This document shows, in pieces, positions 1 through 7,709 of a stretch of DNA of 12,353 nt. This DNA comes from DASRRB01 sp036732755. GTDB lineage: Bacteria; Planctomycetota; B15-G4; SIAN01. The notes beneath the pieces were generated by a model that saw nothing but the letters and a program-made list of their open reading frames with translations, had not been told where the DNA came from and did no database searches. Each line of letters starts with the position of its first letter. Within the stretch, counting starts at the first letter, position 1. The position numbers and the translations under genes were made by a program. The stretch covers positions 1-12,353 of the forward strand of contig DAINBU010000134.1 of assembly GCA_036732755.1 (NCBI GenBank). The letters are read 5' to 3'.

Positions 1-773
1 GCCTGCTCGGGCGACATGTAGGCCGGCGTGCCGATCATCTGGCGGTGCTCGGTGAACAGCGTCTTCGTCGTCAGCTCGCAGTTCGTCGCCTTGGCGACGC
101 CGAAGTCGATCACCTTGGGCACCGGCACGCCGTCGTGCAGCGTCACCAGCACGTTCGACGGCTTGATGTCGCGGTGGATGATCCCCTTCTGGTGCGCGTG
201 CTGGATCGCGTGGCACACGCTCGCGAAGAGTTCCAGTCGCGCCCGGGTGTCGACCTTCTCCTGATCGCAGTACTCGAGGATCGGGATCCCCCGGATGTAC
301 TCCATCACGAAGTAGGGCCGGCCCGTCTCGGTGGCGCCGGCGTCGAGCACCTTGGCGATGTTGGGATGGTCCATCATCGCCAGCGCCTGGCGCTCGGCCT
401 CGAAGCGGGCGATCACCTGCTTCGTGTCCATGCCGAGCTTGATGATCTTCAGCGCCACCCGGCGCCGGACCGGCTCGCGCTGCTCGGCCATCCAGATCGT
501 GCCCATCCCGCCTTCGCCGATCTTCTCGAGCAGCTTGAAGCGGTCGATCTGCGCGCCGGCGTGCTCGCCCGCGGCGTCGGCGGCGGGCTCCGCGCCGGCC
601 GGTGCCCTCGGCGCCGCCATGAAGCTGCCCGCCTCCGCGTCCGCCTTGAGGAGCGCCTCGACCTTCGCGCGCAGCGCCAGGTCCTTGCCGCAGGCGCCGA
701 CGAGGTAGGCGGTCCGCTTCGCGGCCGGCATCTCGCGGGCTTCGAGGAAGATCTCAGCGGCGTTGCGGCTCAT
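1..773 (-). CDS. Ser/Thr protein kinase, N-terminal part (runs off left edge)
   Basis: This is a Hanks-type Ser/Thr kinase, presumably a signalling kinase that phosphorylates proteins on Ser/Thr. The 257 visible residues show an N-terminal lead of about 75 residues resembling that of planctomycete/acidobacterial Pkn kinases, then the catalytic domain from about residue 78. Visible motifs are the glycine loop GEGGMG (86-91), the ATP-anchoring lysine in VALK (K109), the catalytic loop HRDIKPSN (200-207), DFG (223-225) and the activation-segment end GTPAYMSPEQ (248-257). All catalytic residues in the visible part are intact, so it should be active. The C-terminal lobe and any membrane anchor or sensor lie outside the window. 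The ATG at 771-773 sits inside the last codons of the upstream sigma factor gene, a 20-base overlap implying translational coupling. Family assignment is certain; the signal and substrates are unknown. Confidence 0.95.
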   Translation of the reverse strand, partial: MSRNAAEIFLEAREMPAAKRTAYLVGACGKDLALRAKVEALLKADAEAGSFMAAPRAPAGAEPAADAAGEHAGAQIDRFKLLEKIGEGGMGTIWMAEQREPVRRRVALKIIKLGMDTKQVIARFEAERQALAMMDHPNIAKVLDAGATETGRPYFVMEYIRGIPILEYCDQEKVDTRARLELFASVCHAIQHAHQKGIIHRDIKPSNVLVTLHDGVPVPKVIDFGVAKATNCELTTKTLFTEHRQMIGTPAYMSPEQ

Positions 774-1350
774 CTGCGATCCTCTCCGTCGGGTCGCTCA
801 GGTCGAGGTAGAGCGCGGCTCGCGCGTAGGTCCACAGGCGCGCCGCCGTCCGCGGCGAGACCTGCAGCGCCTTCGCCGCGTCCTCGACGTCGAGTCCTGC
901 GTAGAACCGCAGGCGGACCAGGGCGGCCGCTTGAGGATCCTCTTCCTCCAAGCGCCGGATCGCCTCGTCGACTGCCAGGATCTCGTCGGCTTTTAGTCCA
1001 GCGAGCGCTGCCACGTCGCCCACTTCGAAGAGTCGCAGCTTCGCGCCGCCGCTCCGTCCGTGAGCCCGGGCGTGGTCGACCAGGATCCGGCGCATCGCCT
1101 CGGCCGCCGCGGCGTAGAAGTGGCCGCGTCCAGCCCAGGGAATCTCGCGCGGCCCGACCAACTTCAGGTAGGCCTCGTGGACGAGCCCCGTCGCCGAGAG
1201 CGTATGGCCCGAGCGCTCCCCCTCGAGCCGGCGCTGCGCCACCTTCCGCAGCTGGTCGTAGACGAGCGGCAACAACGCGTCGGCCGCCGCCTTGTCTCCC
1301 TCGGCCGCCGCGCTCAGGTACCGGGTCGCATCGTTGGGCTCTTGCAGCAC
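754..1350 (-). CDS. ECF-type RNA polymerase sigma factor (kinase-associated family)
   Basis: This alternative sigma factor should direct RNA polymerase to a specific promoter set. From the GTG at 1350 it is 198 residues, normal for the family. The region-2 part covers about residues 6-97 (YDQLRKVAQRRL near 31-42; LVHEAYLKL near 56-64). The region-4 helix-turn-helix lies near 140-182 (DPQAAALVRLRFYAGL, then VSPRTAARLW). The pattern matches the sigma-70 X6 type family often encoded next to Ser/Thr kinases. The frame stays open upstream to a TTG at 1536, but those extra 62 residues are low-complexity and unlike any sigma N-terminus. I therefore chose GTG 1350 by family length; no good ribosome site supports it. 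The stop overlaps the kinase start, so the pair is probably one transcript and the kinase may control the sigma factor by phosphorylation (inference; no anti-sigma gene is adjacent). Confidence 0.9.
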   Translation of the reverse strand: MLQEPNDATRYLSAAAEGDKAAADALLPLVYDQLRKVAQRRLEGERSGHTLSATGLVHEAYLKLVGPREIPWAGRGHFYAAAAEAMRRILVDHARAHGRSGGAKLRLFEVGDVAALAGLKADEILAVDEAIRRLEEEDPQAAALVRLRFYAGLDVEDAAKALQVSPRTAARLWTYARAALYLDLSDPTERIADEPQRR

Positions 1351-1836
1351 ATCCGGATGGTAGACCAGAGTGCGGTCCTCCGCACGGCGTCGCACCGCGA
1401 CGAAACGATGCGTCGACGGATCCGAAGCGGGTTGATTCGACTGCGGCGCGTGACGGTGCGCCGGCGTTCGCTCATGACGCCCGAGGGTCGGGCCTTGATT
1501 GTGGTAGCGGGGGCAGTTGACGCGGATGCCGGACAACCGGGAGCGGAGTGGAACCCGGGAGAGGGACTGGCGACGTGGAAGCGAGATATGGGGGCGGAGG
1601 ACCTGGAAGCGGTTCCGGATCTCGTAAGGGGAATGCGGCGGTCAGTCGCCTCCGAGGACGCAAGAATCCGTTGCGATCTCTGCCCGCAATTCCGCCTGGA
1701 GGGACGGCGTCGAGCTGCTCGTGGACTTGCAGCTCGAAAACGACGTTCGATCGACATGTCGACTATCTTGCGGCGACGGCACCACGGGTAGGGGCCGACG
1801 CCCGAAGGATCCTCGGAGCTTCGCGGAATCGTCTCC
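1351..1836. promoter_or_regulatory. Divergent intergenic region between sigma factor and FGE-fold gene
   Basis: These 486 bases separate two genes that diverge, so both promoters should lie here. Part of it (1351-1536) is an open frame continuous with the sigma factor, but the translation looks non-coding. I found no convincing -35/-10 pair. A perfect 12-base palindrome at 1751-1762 is listed separately. No RNA gene or small ORF with a good ribosome site was recognised. Confidence 0.5.
1751..1762. promoter_or_regulatory. Perfect 12-base palindrome, possible operator
   Basis: TCGACATGTCGA reads the same on both strands and lies 74 bases before the ATG of the FGE-fold gene, where a repressor or activator dimer could bind. 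Short palindromes made of TCGA units also occur by chance in this base composition, and no second copy was found nearby, so function is a guess. Confidence 0.25.
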
Positions 1837-3810
1837 ATGGCCTCGGAGCGACACGCCAATGGAGATGCGAGCCGCCGCTCCCTCGATGAGCGAGCGGTCG
1901 AAGTCTACGCGGAGTTCCTCTGTCGCCACGACGCCGACCGCGAGCCCAGTGAAAGGCAGTTCGCCGAGTTGCTCGACGAACACCCGGAGCTTCGAGAGGA
2001 GCTCATTCGGATTCGAGGCGGACTCGGTGTCTTCGAGTCGCTCGATCCGAAGCGCGTGCTCGAAGCGGTGCAGGGACAACACCGCGCGTCGAGCAGGACG
2101 ATCTTCGTTCGCGTCGCGGCCGCAGCGCTCCTGGTCGTGACCATTTCGATTGCATGGCGATCGTGGGCTTCATCGCGCCGCGCCGCGCAGGTGTCCGCGG
2201 AGACGCGAGTCGCCTCGGAGCAGTTGTCGGCGGCGGTCGTCTCGCGTGGGATCCGGTGGCTCGAAGATTCGGTCAAATCGGAGAGTCCGCTCGATCGCCT
2301 CGCGCCTGTCGCCGCACTCGGTGCCAGTGGAGGCCGACCCGAGCCCGACTCGCTCCTGGAGGAGAGCTCCGCCGACGCCATCCAGGGCATGGCCGGCCTC
2401 TACCGGACCGTGGACGGCCTCGCGGTCGGCTCGTCCGCATCCGGCGATCCTGCCTCGACGTCACCGCTGGGAGCGGTCCGGTCGATCCTCGTCGACGCTG
2501 AACCAGGCAACTGGCGAAAGCAACTGCTCACCCGCATCGACGCGCGGAGAGACGACGCGCTGCCCGGAAAGCCGTTCCTCTTCGCACTCCAAGCCGATCC
2601 TCAGATCGGGGCGCTCATCGCGCGCGCGGCGGGTGACGAAGGCATGAGCGAGCGTCTCGCTCAGTTGGTCGCCCAGATCCGGACCAAGGCGGTCGTGCGC
2701 CTGCGCGCGGTGGACCTCGACGCGGGAGGCGCGGACGTCGCCGCATTCCGCGTCTTCGTCCAGCCGATCCTGCTTCCGTCGAACGACGTCGGCGAGCCGC
2801 GCGAACTGAGCGTCACGCCGCTTCGACCCTTCGAGCTCGACAGCGGCGATTGGCGGATCACCGTCGTCGACACGGAGGGCGCACGGCCGCGCCACTCCGA
2901 GTTGCGACTCCTCGCGCAGCCCGGCGAGGATCTCGGACTGCGCGTCGCCTTCCTGCGCCGAACGGAGGGCGTCCTCGCAGACATGGCGTATCGCGAGAGC
3001 ACGACGATCCGCTTCGGTACGCCACCCTCGCGCGCGCCGCTCGGCTCCCTCGAGCTCCCGGAGACGTCCACACGCGTCGAGGAGCTGTGGATCGATCCGC
3101 ATGAAGTCACGTGCGAGGCGTACGCGGCCTTCGTCCACGACGTGTTTTCCCATCCCGAGTGGTTCGACGGGGCGATCCCGATCCATCGGCCGCGCGTCCT
3201 CGCTCCCGACGGGACGTGTCCGCCGCACCTCCTGCAGCGACCGATCGTCGACGTGACGTGGAACGAGGCGGCGCTCTTCGCGAATTGGGCCGGCAAGCGA
3301 CTCCCCACCGAGCGCGAGTGGGAACGCGTGGCGCGCGGGACCGAGCAGGAGAACCGTCGATATCCGTGGGGCAGCGAGTTCGATCCGAGGCGCGTGAACG
3401 GTCGTGCGTCGCTCGCCGCCCAGATCAAGAAGGGCGTGCCTCGGGACCCCACGACCGGCGCACTCCAACTCGCCTTTCAGCCTTACGAGTCACTGACCGG
3501 AGCGGAGGTCGAAGCGCTCGACTTCCTCGATGGCGCGACGCCCGATTCCGACGGCGATCGCGTCCTGCGCCTCGCCGACAACGTCTCGGAGTTCGTGGAG
3601 GACCTCTTCGTCGAGGGCATGTCCACGTCTTCTCCCTCGCTCGTCTCCGCGGGAGCGTTTTCGCGAGTCGCCAAGGGCGGCACGTGGCGCTTCGTCGACG
3701 AGCTGTCGTCCAGCACGTGGTCGCGAAGTTCTTTCGTCACGAGCGTCGGCTCGCGGCTCCTCGGATTCCGCTGCGTGAAGACGTCGAAGCCCGGCTTCGA
3801 AGTGAAATAA
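1837..3810 (+). CDS. Membrane-anchored FGE-sulfatase (SUMF1)-fold protein, probably non-catalytic
   Basis: The protein has 657 residues. Residues 1-88 are soluble and charged (DEHPELREEL at 48-57), resembling the lead segment of planctomycete signalling kinases. One hydrophobic segment lies at about 90-107. Residues 110-390 form an exported middle region ending in a beta-rich stretch that is weakly PEGA-like (340-380). Residues 400-648 are an FGE-sulfatase domain: VTCEAYAAFV, RPIVDVTWNEAALFANW (468-484), RLPTEREWERVARG (488-501), RYPWG (508-512), NVSEFVEDLF (582-591), KGGTWRF (613-619) and GFRCVK (643-648). In true formylglycine-generating enzymes two cysteines lie between GGSW and GFR. Here that stretch (614-645) has none, so sulfatase activation is unlikely and a sensing or binding role is more plausible. 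The ATG at 1837 is the first start in the coding-looking frame, with only a weak GGAG 18 bases upstream. It converges on an ECF sigma gene, so it could be its membrane regulator (inference). Confidence 0.88.
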   Translation: MASERHANGDASRRSLDERAVEVYAEFLCRHDADREPSERQFAELLDEHPELREELIRIRGGLGVFESLDPKRVLEAVQGQHRASSRTIFVRVAAAALLVVTISIAWRSWASSRRAAQVSAETRVASEQLSAAVVSRGIRWLEDSVKSESPLDRLAPVAALGASGGRPEPDSLLEESSADAIQGMAGLYRTVDGLAVGSSASGDPASTSPLGAVRSILVDAEPGNWRKQLLTRIDARRDDALPGKPFLFALQADPQIGALIARAAGDEGMSERLAQLVAQIRTKAVVRLRAVDLDAGGADVAAFRVFVQPILLPSNDVGEPRELSVTPLRPFELDSGDWRITVVDTEGARPRHSELRLLAQPGEDLGLRVAFLRRTEGVLADMAYRESTTIRFGTPPSRAPLGSLELPETSTRVEELWIDPHEVTCEAYAAFVHDVFSHPEWFDGAIPIHRPRVLAPDGTCPPHLLQRPIVDVTWNEAALFANWAGKRLPTEREWERVARGTEQENRRYPWGSEFDPRRVNGRASLAAQIKKGVPRDPTTGALQLAFQPYESLTGAEVEALDFLDGATPDSDGDRVLRLADNVSEFVEDLFVEGMSTSSPSLVSAGAFSRVAKGGTWRFVDELSSSTWSRSSFVTSVGSRLLGFRCVKTSKPGFEVK

Positions 3811-3892
3811 GCGACCGCTGACTTCCTGGTCCTGCGCAGCGCGCTATGTCGCGGCGCCGCGTCGCCATTGTTTTCGCACCCGGGAGCCAGTC

Positions 3893-4144
3893 TTGGTCAG
3901 TGAGATGATCGTCGCGCGTGGGAAAACCGCAAGGAAGCCGAAGCGGCTCAAGTACCCCAGGGCCTTCTGGATCGTTCCAGTGAAGCTCAATTCCAAAGTA
4001 GCGAGGCATGCTCACGTGCTCGGCCAGGCCGGGATCCCGCCGTGCCCGTACGGAACCGTGTTTTCCGGGAAGATCTCGATCGGGGGCATCAGCTTCTGCG
4101 TGTACGTCAAAGAGGGCGGCGCCGAGTTCCTGATCCAGTGTTGA
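3893..4144 (+). CDS. Small hypothetical protein, 83 residues
   Basis: I do not recognise this protein. A TTG at 3893 has GGGAG (3882-3886) six bases upstream; an in-frame ATG follows at 3905. The start is Lys/Arg-rich (RGKTARKPKRLKYPR). The second half is hydrophobic and glycine-rich (GTVFSGKISIGGISF, then VYVKEGGAEFLI), with three cysteines overall and a C-terminal Cys. Codons in the second half strongly prefer G or C in third position, as in neighbouring real genes; the first half does so less. It lies 82 bases after the FGE-fold gene and stops seven bases before the end of the convergent sigma gene. It could be a real small gene, the remnant of a longer one, or a chance ORF. Confidence 0.4.
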   Translation: MVSEMIVARGKTARKPKRLKYPRAFWIVPVKLNSKVARHAHVLGQAGIPPCPYGTVFSGKISIGGISFCVYVKEGGAEFLIQC

Positions 4145-4151
4145 GTCGAGC

Positions 4152-4847
4152 TCAGCTCGTCGGCCAAGGACGTTTCCGCTGCTCGTGCCGGTCGAGAAAC
4201 TCCTGGCCGAGTCGCTGACCGATCCTCGCGAGCCCGCGCGCCAGGCGCATGCGAACCGTCGACTCGCCGAGGTCGAGCTCTCTCGCCACCGCGGCGATGC
4301 TCTCGCCTTCGAGCTTGATCCGTCGGACCGCATGCGCTTCATCCGCGGGGAGTCGTCGGATCGCCGCGGCGGCGCGCACGAAGACCTCGCGATCGCTCGC
4401 TGCGTCGGGGAGCGGGCGGCCCTTGGCTTCGATCGCGGACGACTCGCGGGCTTGCGGGTCATCTGAATCGACCTCGCTGAGCGAGATCAGGCGGCGAACG
4501 TCGCGCTTCTCGGCGCGGACGTGCTGGTCGTGCAGGTCGTGAATCACGTTCTGGACCACGCGGCGGGCCCATCGCCGGATCCCCGCATCGTCGACTGCGA
4601 GGAGGGGCGACGAGTTGGCCGCGATCCGGAGCAACGACTCCTGCACCACGTCGTCGAGCTCGGCCACTCGGTGGAGTTTCGCCCCTAGCTCGCGACGCGC
4701 GCTCGCGGCGAACGCGTCGCGAAGGCGGCGTGCGAGGTCCTCCCACGCGACGGGATCCCCGTGTCGCGCGGCACGCACGAGATCGCGCAGCGGCACCGCG
4801 TCGCCGCGGCCGCTCCCGTCCGGCGCCCAACGCGATTCGCCGGTCAA
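4152..4847 (-). CDS. ECF-family RNA polymerase sigma factor
   Basis: This alternative sigma factor of 231 residues belongs to a different family from the one at 754-1350. Region 2 spans about residues 32-115, including VAELDDVVQESLLRIAAN (61-78) and the RRWARRVVQNVIHDLHD stretch (91-107). A charged linker follows, then region 4 at about 155-212, with IRRLPADEAHAVRRIKLEG and the DNA-binding helix-turn-helix AVARELDLGESTVRMRLARG (186-205). The start is a TTG at 4847 preceded on the minus strand by a purine-rich GAGGGGGG about nine bases upstream. A GTG at 4796 would still leave all sigma domains intact. The gene faces the FGE-fold membrane protein tail to tail, and no classical anti-sigma gene is adjacent. 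That makes the membrane protein the nearest candidate regulator, which is inference only. Confidence 0.9.
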   Translation of the reverse strand: MTGESRWAPDGSGRGDAVPLRDLVRAARHGDPVAWEDLARRLRDAFAASARRELGAKLHRVAELDDVVQESLLRIAANSSPLLAVDDAGIRRWARRVVQNVIHDLHDQHVRAEKRDVRRLISLSEVDSDDPQARESSAIEAKGRPLPDAASDREVFVRAAAAIRRLPADEAHAVRRIKLEGESIAAVARELDLGESTVRMRLARGLARIGQRLGQEFLDRHEQRKRPWPTS

Positions 4848-5007
4848 TCCAGCCGACCCCCCTCTTCCGGAGCCTCCCCGGGAGCCCCCGGGGCCTGGGC
4901 CACTCTAATCGCGCCGGTGCGTTGCGGGTCGACGACGTCTTTCCGCCTGTGGAGATCGGGCGTCGCAGCGGGGTCACACGATCGCCGGCGGCGGGGGAGC
5001 CGATCGG
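4848..5007. promoter_or_regulatory. Divergent promoter region
   Basis: This 160-base spacer lies between the divergent sigma factor and the gene starting at 5008. It must hold both start signals. It carries a GC hairpin near the sigma start and a ribosome site GGGGGAG (4993-4999) for the plus-strand gene. No consensus promoter is evident. Confidence 0.4.
4876..4893 (-). promoter_or_regulatory. GC-rich hairpin upstream of the sigma factor start
   Basis: CCCCGGG (4876-4882) and CCCGGGG (4887-4893) can pair over a four-base loop. In sigma mRNA this would sit about 28 bases ahead of the TTG start and just upstream of the purine-rich ribosome site. It could limit translation or mark a leader, but no U-tract follows, so it is not a typical terminator. 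Confidence 0.25.
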
Positions 5008-5673
5008 ATGGGAAGCGGACTTGCGTCGGAGGGCGAAGGCACCGAGTGGATCTCGGTCGCCTTTCATCCCGGGGTCGTTCGATTCGGGCGAGTCATCGGT
5101 CGGGAGGATCGCTCGCTCGTCGGCGAGTTCTCCAAGCTGCAGCGCCAGACGCTCGCGGTCGGCGCCGAAGTGAAGATCAGTGTCCGCCAGGGAGTCCCCG
5201 CAACGGCCCCGTCAGACGCCGCGCTGGTCGTCGAACGTTCCGATCGCTTTGCCTGTCGCCATTACCGTTTCCTCCCTTCGAGCGAACCTCCTGCCCCGTG
5301 GTCGCCGCCGGAAGCCCTCGAAACGTCGCCGTTCTCCTCGCCTCGCCTTCCTCGACCGCTTCCCGTCGCCCTGCGTTTTGGTCAGCTCGAATTCGCCGCG
5401 GAGATCATTTCAGCGGGTCACAGGGAGATCGAGATCGCCGTGACGCGAGCGGACGAATCCAGACTGCGACAGGCCGACGCCATGGAGCTTTCCGTCCCGG
5501 AGCAGGAAGAACGTCTCGAGATCCGCGTCGTCGGGTGGCTGGAGTACCGTCTCCTCCAAGGAGACTTCGTGCACTATGCCTATCGGATCGACGAGTCCTT
5601 GACCGACGACGGCGCAAGAGAGCACGCGCGACTTCGCGCGCTCGTGTCGCAGCGCGCGCGGCCGAACGGGTGA
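5008..5673 (+). CDS. Hypothetical protein with weak PilZ-like pattern
   Basis: The protein has 221 residues, with no signal peptide or membrane segment. The start is well supported: ATG at 5008 with GGGGGAG eight bases upstream. Two beta-rich halves, about residues 12-90 and 117-195, are joined by a Pro/Ser-rich linker (92-117). The second half alternates strands and ends in VVGWLEYRLLQGDFVHYAYRI (split near 174-194), which recalls the last strands of a PilZ barrel. The RxxxR and DxSxxG residues that bind cyclic di-GMP in PilZ proteins are not visible (AEIISAGHREIEI stands where DxSxxG would be expected). If it is a PilZ fold it is a non-binding one. It is divergent from the sigma factor and 66 bases before the dehydratase operon. 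I treat the function as unknown. Confidence 0.75.
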   Translation: MGSGLASEGEGTEWISVAFHPGVVRFGRVIGREDRSLVGEFSKLQRQTLAVGAEVKISVRQGVPATAPSDAALVVERSDRFACRHYRFLPSSEPPAPWSPPEALETSPFSSPRLPRPLPVALRFGQLEFAAEIISAGHREIEIAVTRADESRLRQADAMELSVPEQEERLEIRVVGWLEYRLLQGDFVHYAYRIDESLTDDGAREHARLRALVSQRARPNG

Positions 5674-5739
5674 AATTCGACGTGCGCGCCGAGCGCGATC
5701 GCTGGACCGATTCCGCATCCTGCGCTACGGTCGCGGATC

Positions 5740-6717
5740 GTGATCGGAATCGACCTCATCCGCGACGCGGCCGGCCGGCTCGAGCCCCACCTGCACCGCA
5801 CTCCGCTCCTGTCGGCGCGACAGCTCGGCGATCGGGCGGGCGTGCAACTCGCGATCAAGGCCGAGAGCTTCCAGAGGACCGGCTCGTTCAAGCCGCGCGG
5901 TGCGCTGAACATCGTGATGTCGCTGCCGGCGGAACGACGCCAGCGCGGGCTGGTGACCGTGTCGGCGGGGAACCACGCGCAAGCCGTCGCCTGGGCCGCG
6001 CGCATCGTGAAGGCGCCCTGCACGGTGGTGATGCCGGCCGGCGCGCCGAGATCCAAGATCGAAGCGGTGCACGGCTACGGCGCCGAAGTCGTCCTGCACG
6101 ACGATCGCGCCACCCTGTTCGATCGGCTGCGTGAGGAAGAGGCGCGCACCGGCGCCTTCTTCGTCCATCCGTTCGATGATCCCGTCGGACTCGCGGGCGC
6201 GGGCACGCTCGGGCTCGAGGTCCTCGCCGAGTGCCCCGACGCCGAGGCGGTGATCGTGCCGATCGGCGGCGGCGGCCTGATCGCGGGCGTCGCGAGCGCC
6301 GTGAAGCAGCTCTCGCCCGGTTGCCGCGTGATCGGAGTGGAGTTGGAGGCCGGACCGGGCATGGGGCCCGCGCTCGCCGCGGGCAAGCCGGTACCCGTCG
6401 CGCGACCGAAGACTCTCGCCGACGGACTCACGCCGCCGTTCGTGGGCGCGATCCCCCTCGAGATCGCGCGCCGCTGCGTGGACGAGATCGTGACCGTCAC
6501 CGAGGCGGAGATCGTCGAGGGGATGCGCTCGCTCATGGTCTTCGCGAAGCTCTACGTCGAGGGGGCGGGCGCGGCGGCCACCGCCGCGCTGCTCGCCAGG
6601 AAGCCGAAGCTCCCGAGCGGCGCTCGCGTCGTCTCGATCGTCTCGGGCGGCAACGTCGATCCCGAGCAGGTCCTGACGGCGGTGTCCGCCTGCCCCGCCG
6701 CAGCGGACCACGCATGA
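5740..6717 (+). CDS. PLP-dependent threonine/serine dehydratase, catabolic type
   Basis: This fold-type II PLP enzyme should remove water and ammonia from a hydroxy amino acid (Thr to 2-oxobutyrate, Ser to pyruvate, or a related substrate). The 325 residues end without the ACT regulatory domain of biosynthetic IlvA, so it is TdcB- or racemase-sized and cytosolic. Visible residues are the Schiff-base lysine K51 in GSFKPRGA (48-55), the cofactor-ring asparagine in SAGNHAQ (75-81), the phosphate-binding GGGGL (176-180), EGAGAAA (274-280) and SGGN (302-305). The usual AGQGT motif reads AGAGT (152-156). The start is a GTG at 5740, consistent with the family N-terminus; its ribosome site is weak. 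The stop overlaps the next gene as ATGA, so it is the first gene of a coupled operon. Serine racemase or hydroxy-aspartate dehydratase (EutB-like) activity is possible. Confidence 0.92.
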   Translation: MIGIDLIRDAAGRLEPHLHRTPLLSARQLGDRAGVQLAIKAESFQRTGSFKPRGALNIVMSLPAERRQRGLVTVSAGNHAQAVAWAARIVKAPCTVVMPAGAPRSKIEAVHGYGAEVVLHDDRATLFDRLREEEARTGAFFVHPFDDPVGLAGAGTLGLEVLAECPDAEAVIVPIGGGGLIAGVASAVKQLSPGCRVIGVELEAGPGMGPALAAGKPVPVARPKTLADGLTPPFVGAIPLEIARRCVDEIVTVTEAEIVEGMRSLMVFAKLYVEGAGAAATAALLARKPKLPSGARVVSIVSGGNVDPEQVLTAVSACPAAADHA

Positions 6718-7709
6718 AACTACGCGTCCTCGGACCGCGCGAGGTCGAGCGGCTGCTCGACATGAAGCCCTGCATCGACCTGATGGAGGCGGCGCTGCGT
6801 GCCCTGTCGAGCGGGAACGCCGTGGTGCCGCTGCGACAGAAGGTGTCGTTGCCCGATCGCTCCGGCCTGCTCGGCCTGATGCCCGGATACCTCGGCGACC
6901 CGAGGAGCTTCGGACTCAAGGTCGTCACCGTCTTCCAGCGCAATCACGACGTCGGACGGCCGTCGCATCAGGGCGTCGTGATGCTGTTCGACGTCGAGAG
7001 CGGCGCGCCGCTCGGCCTCTTCGACGCGGGCGCCATCACTGCGATCCGCACGGCGGCGGCGAGTGGTGCGGCCACGCGCGTGCTCGCGCGCGCGGACGCC
7101 GGCGACCTCGCGCTGATGGGCAGCGGCGTGCAGGCGCGCACCCACCTCGAGGCGATGCGCTGCGTGCGTCCGTTGCGGCGCGTGCGCGTGTGGAGCCGGG
7201 ACGACGCGCACGCGCGCGAATTCGCCGAGCGCGAGGCGCAACGGGCCGGAATCCCGATCGAGGTGACACGCAGCGCCGAGGCGGCGGTGAAGGGCGCCGA
7301 CCTCATCTGCACCACCACGGCCGCGAGCGAGCCGATCCTCCAGGGCGAATGGCTTTCGCCCGGCGCGCACGTGAACGCGGTCGGCTCGAGCTTCGCCACC
7401 CACCGCGAGCTCGACGCGACGGCGGTGAAGCGCGCCCGCCTCTACACCGACTGCCGCGAGTCGGCGTCGAACGAGGCCGGCGATTTCCTGATCGCGAAGC
7501 GCGAAGGCGCGTTCGGCGACGAGCACCTGCTCGGGGAATTGGGCGAGGTGCTCCTCGGACGGGTCCCGGGCCGCCGTTCGCCCGACGACATCACGCTCTA
7601 CAAGTCGCTCGGCGTGGCGGTCGAGGATCTCGCCGCCGCGAGCTTCCTGCTCCAGCGGGCGGCCGAAACGAACTGCGGCTCCCTGATCGATTGGGGCTCT
7701 TCGCCTTGA
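6714..7709 (+). CDS. Ornithine cyclodeaminase / mu-crystallin family enzyme
   Basis: This is a 331-residue NAD(P)-dependent enzyme. Relatives cyclise ornithine to proline, or act as alanine dehydrogenase, as ketimine reductase, or in ectoine breakdown (EutC). Family marks are the active-site lysine in FGLKVV (K69), the arginine in ITAIRTAAAS (R112), the Rossmann loop LMGSGVQAR (134-142) and the catalytic-type Asp in VAVEDLAAA (D305). The N-terminus (MKLRVLGPREVERLLDM) fits the family start, which fixes the ATG at 6714 although the frame is open far upstream. It overlaps the previous stop by four bases (ATGA) and the next start by four (TTGA), so all three enzymes are likely made together and used on one pathway. 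The substrate is not predictable: the EutB/EutC comparison suggests ring or imine chemistry following a dehydration step. Confidence 0.93.
   Translation: MKLRVLGPREVERLLDMKPCIDLMEAALRALSSGNAVVPLRQKVSLPDRSGLLGLMPGYLGDPRSFGLKVVTVFQRNHDVGRPSHQGVVMLFDVESGAPLGLFDAGAITAIRTAAASGAATRVLARADAGDLALMGSGVQARTHLEAMRCVRPLRRVRVWSRDDAHAREFAEREAQRAGIPIEVTRSAEAAVKGADLICTTTAASEPILQGEWLSPGAHVNAVGSSFATHRELDATAVKRARLYTDCRESASNEAGDFLIAKREGAFGDEHLLGELGEVLLGRVPGRRSPDDITLYKSLGVAVEDLAAASFLLQRAAETNCGSLIDWGSSP

Noticed and set aside
45..1520. Long plus-strand open frame of 491 codons
   Set aside because: It is antisense to the kinase and sigma genes, its translation is Arg/Pro/Gly-rich low complexity, and all family motifs lie on the minus strand.
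3850..3861. Palindrome CGCGGCGCCGCG after the FGE-fold gene, followed by TTGTTTT, considered as a terminator
   Set aside because: A hairpin would have only a 4-base stem with a 4-base loop and an interrupted T run some distance away; too weak to call.
4147..4159. Stem CGAGC-TCA-GCTCG at the sigma stop codon
   Set aside because: The five-base stem with no T-tract on either strand is expected by chance.
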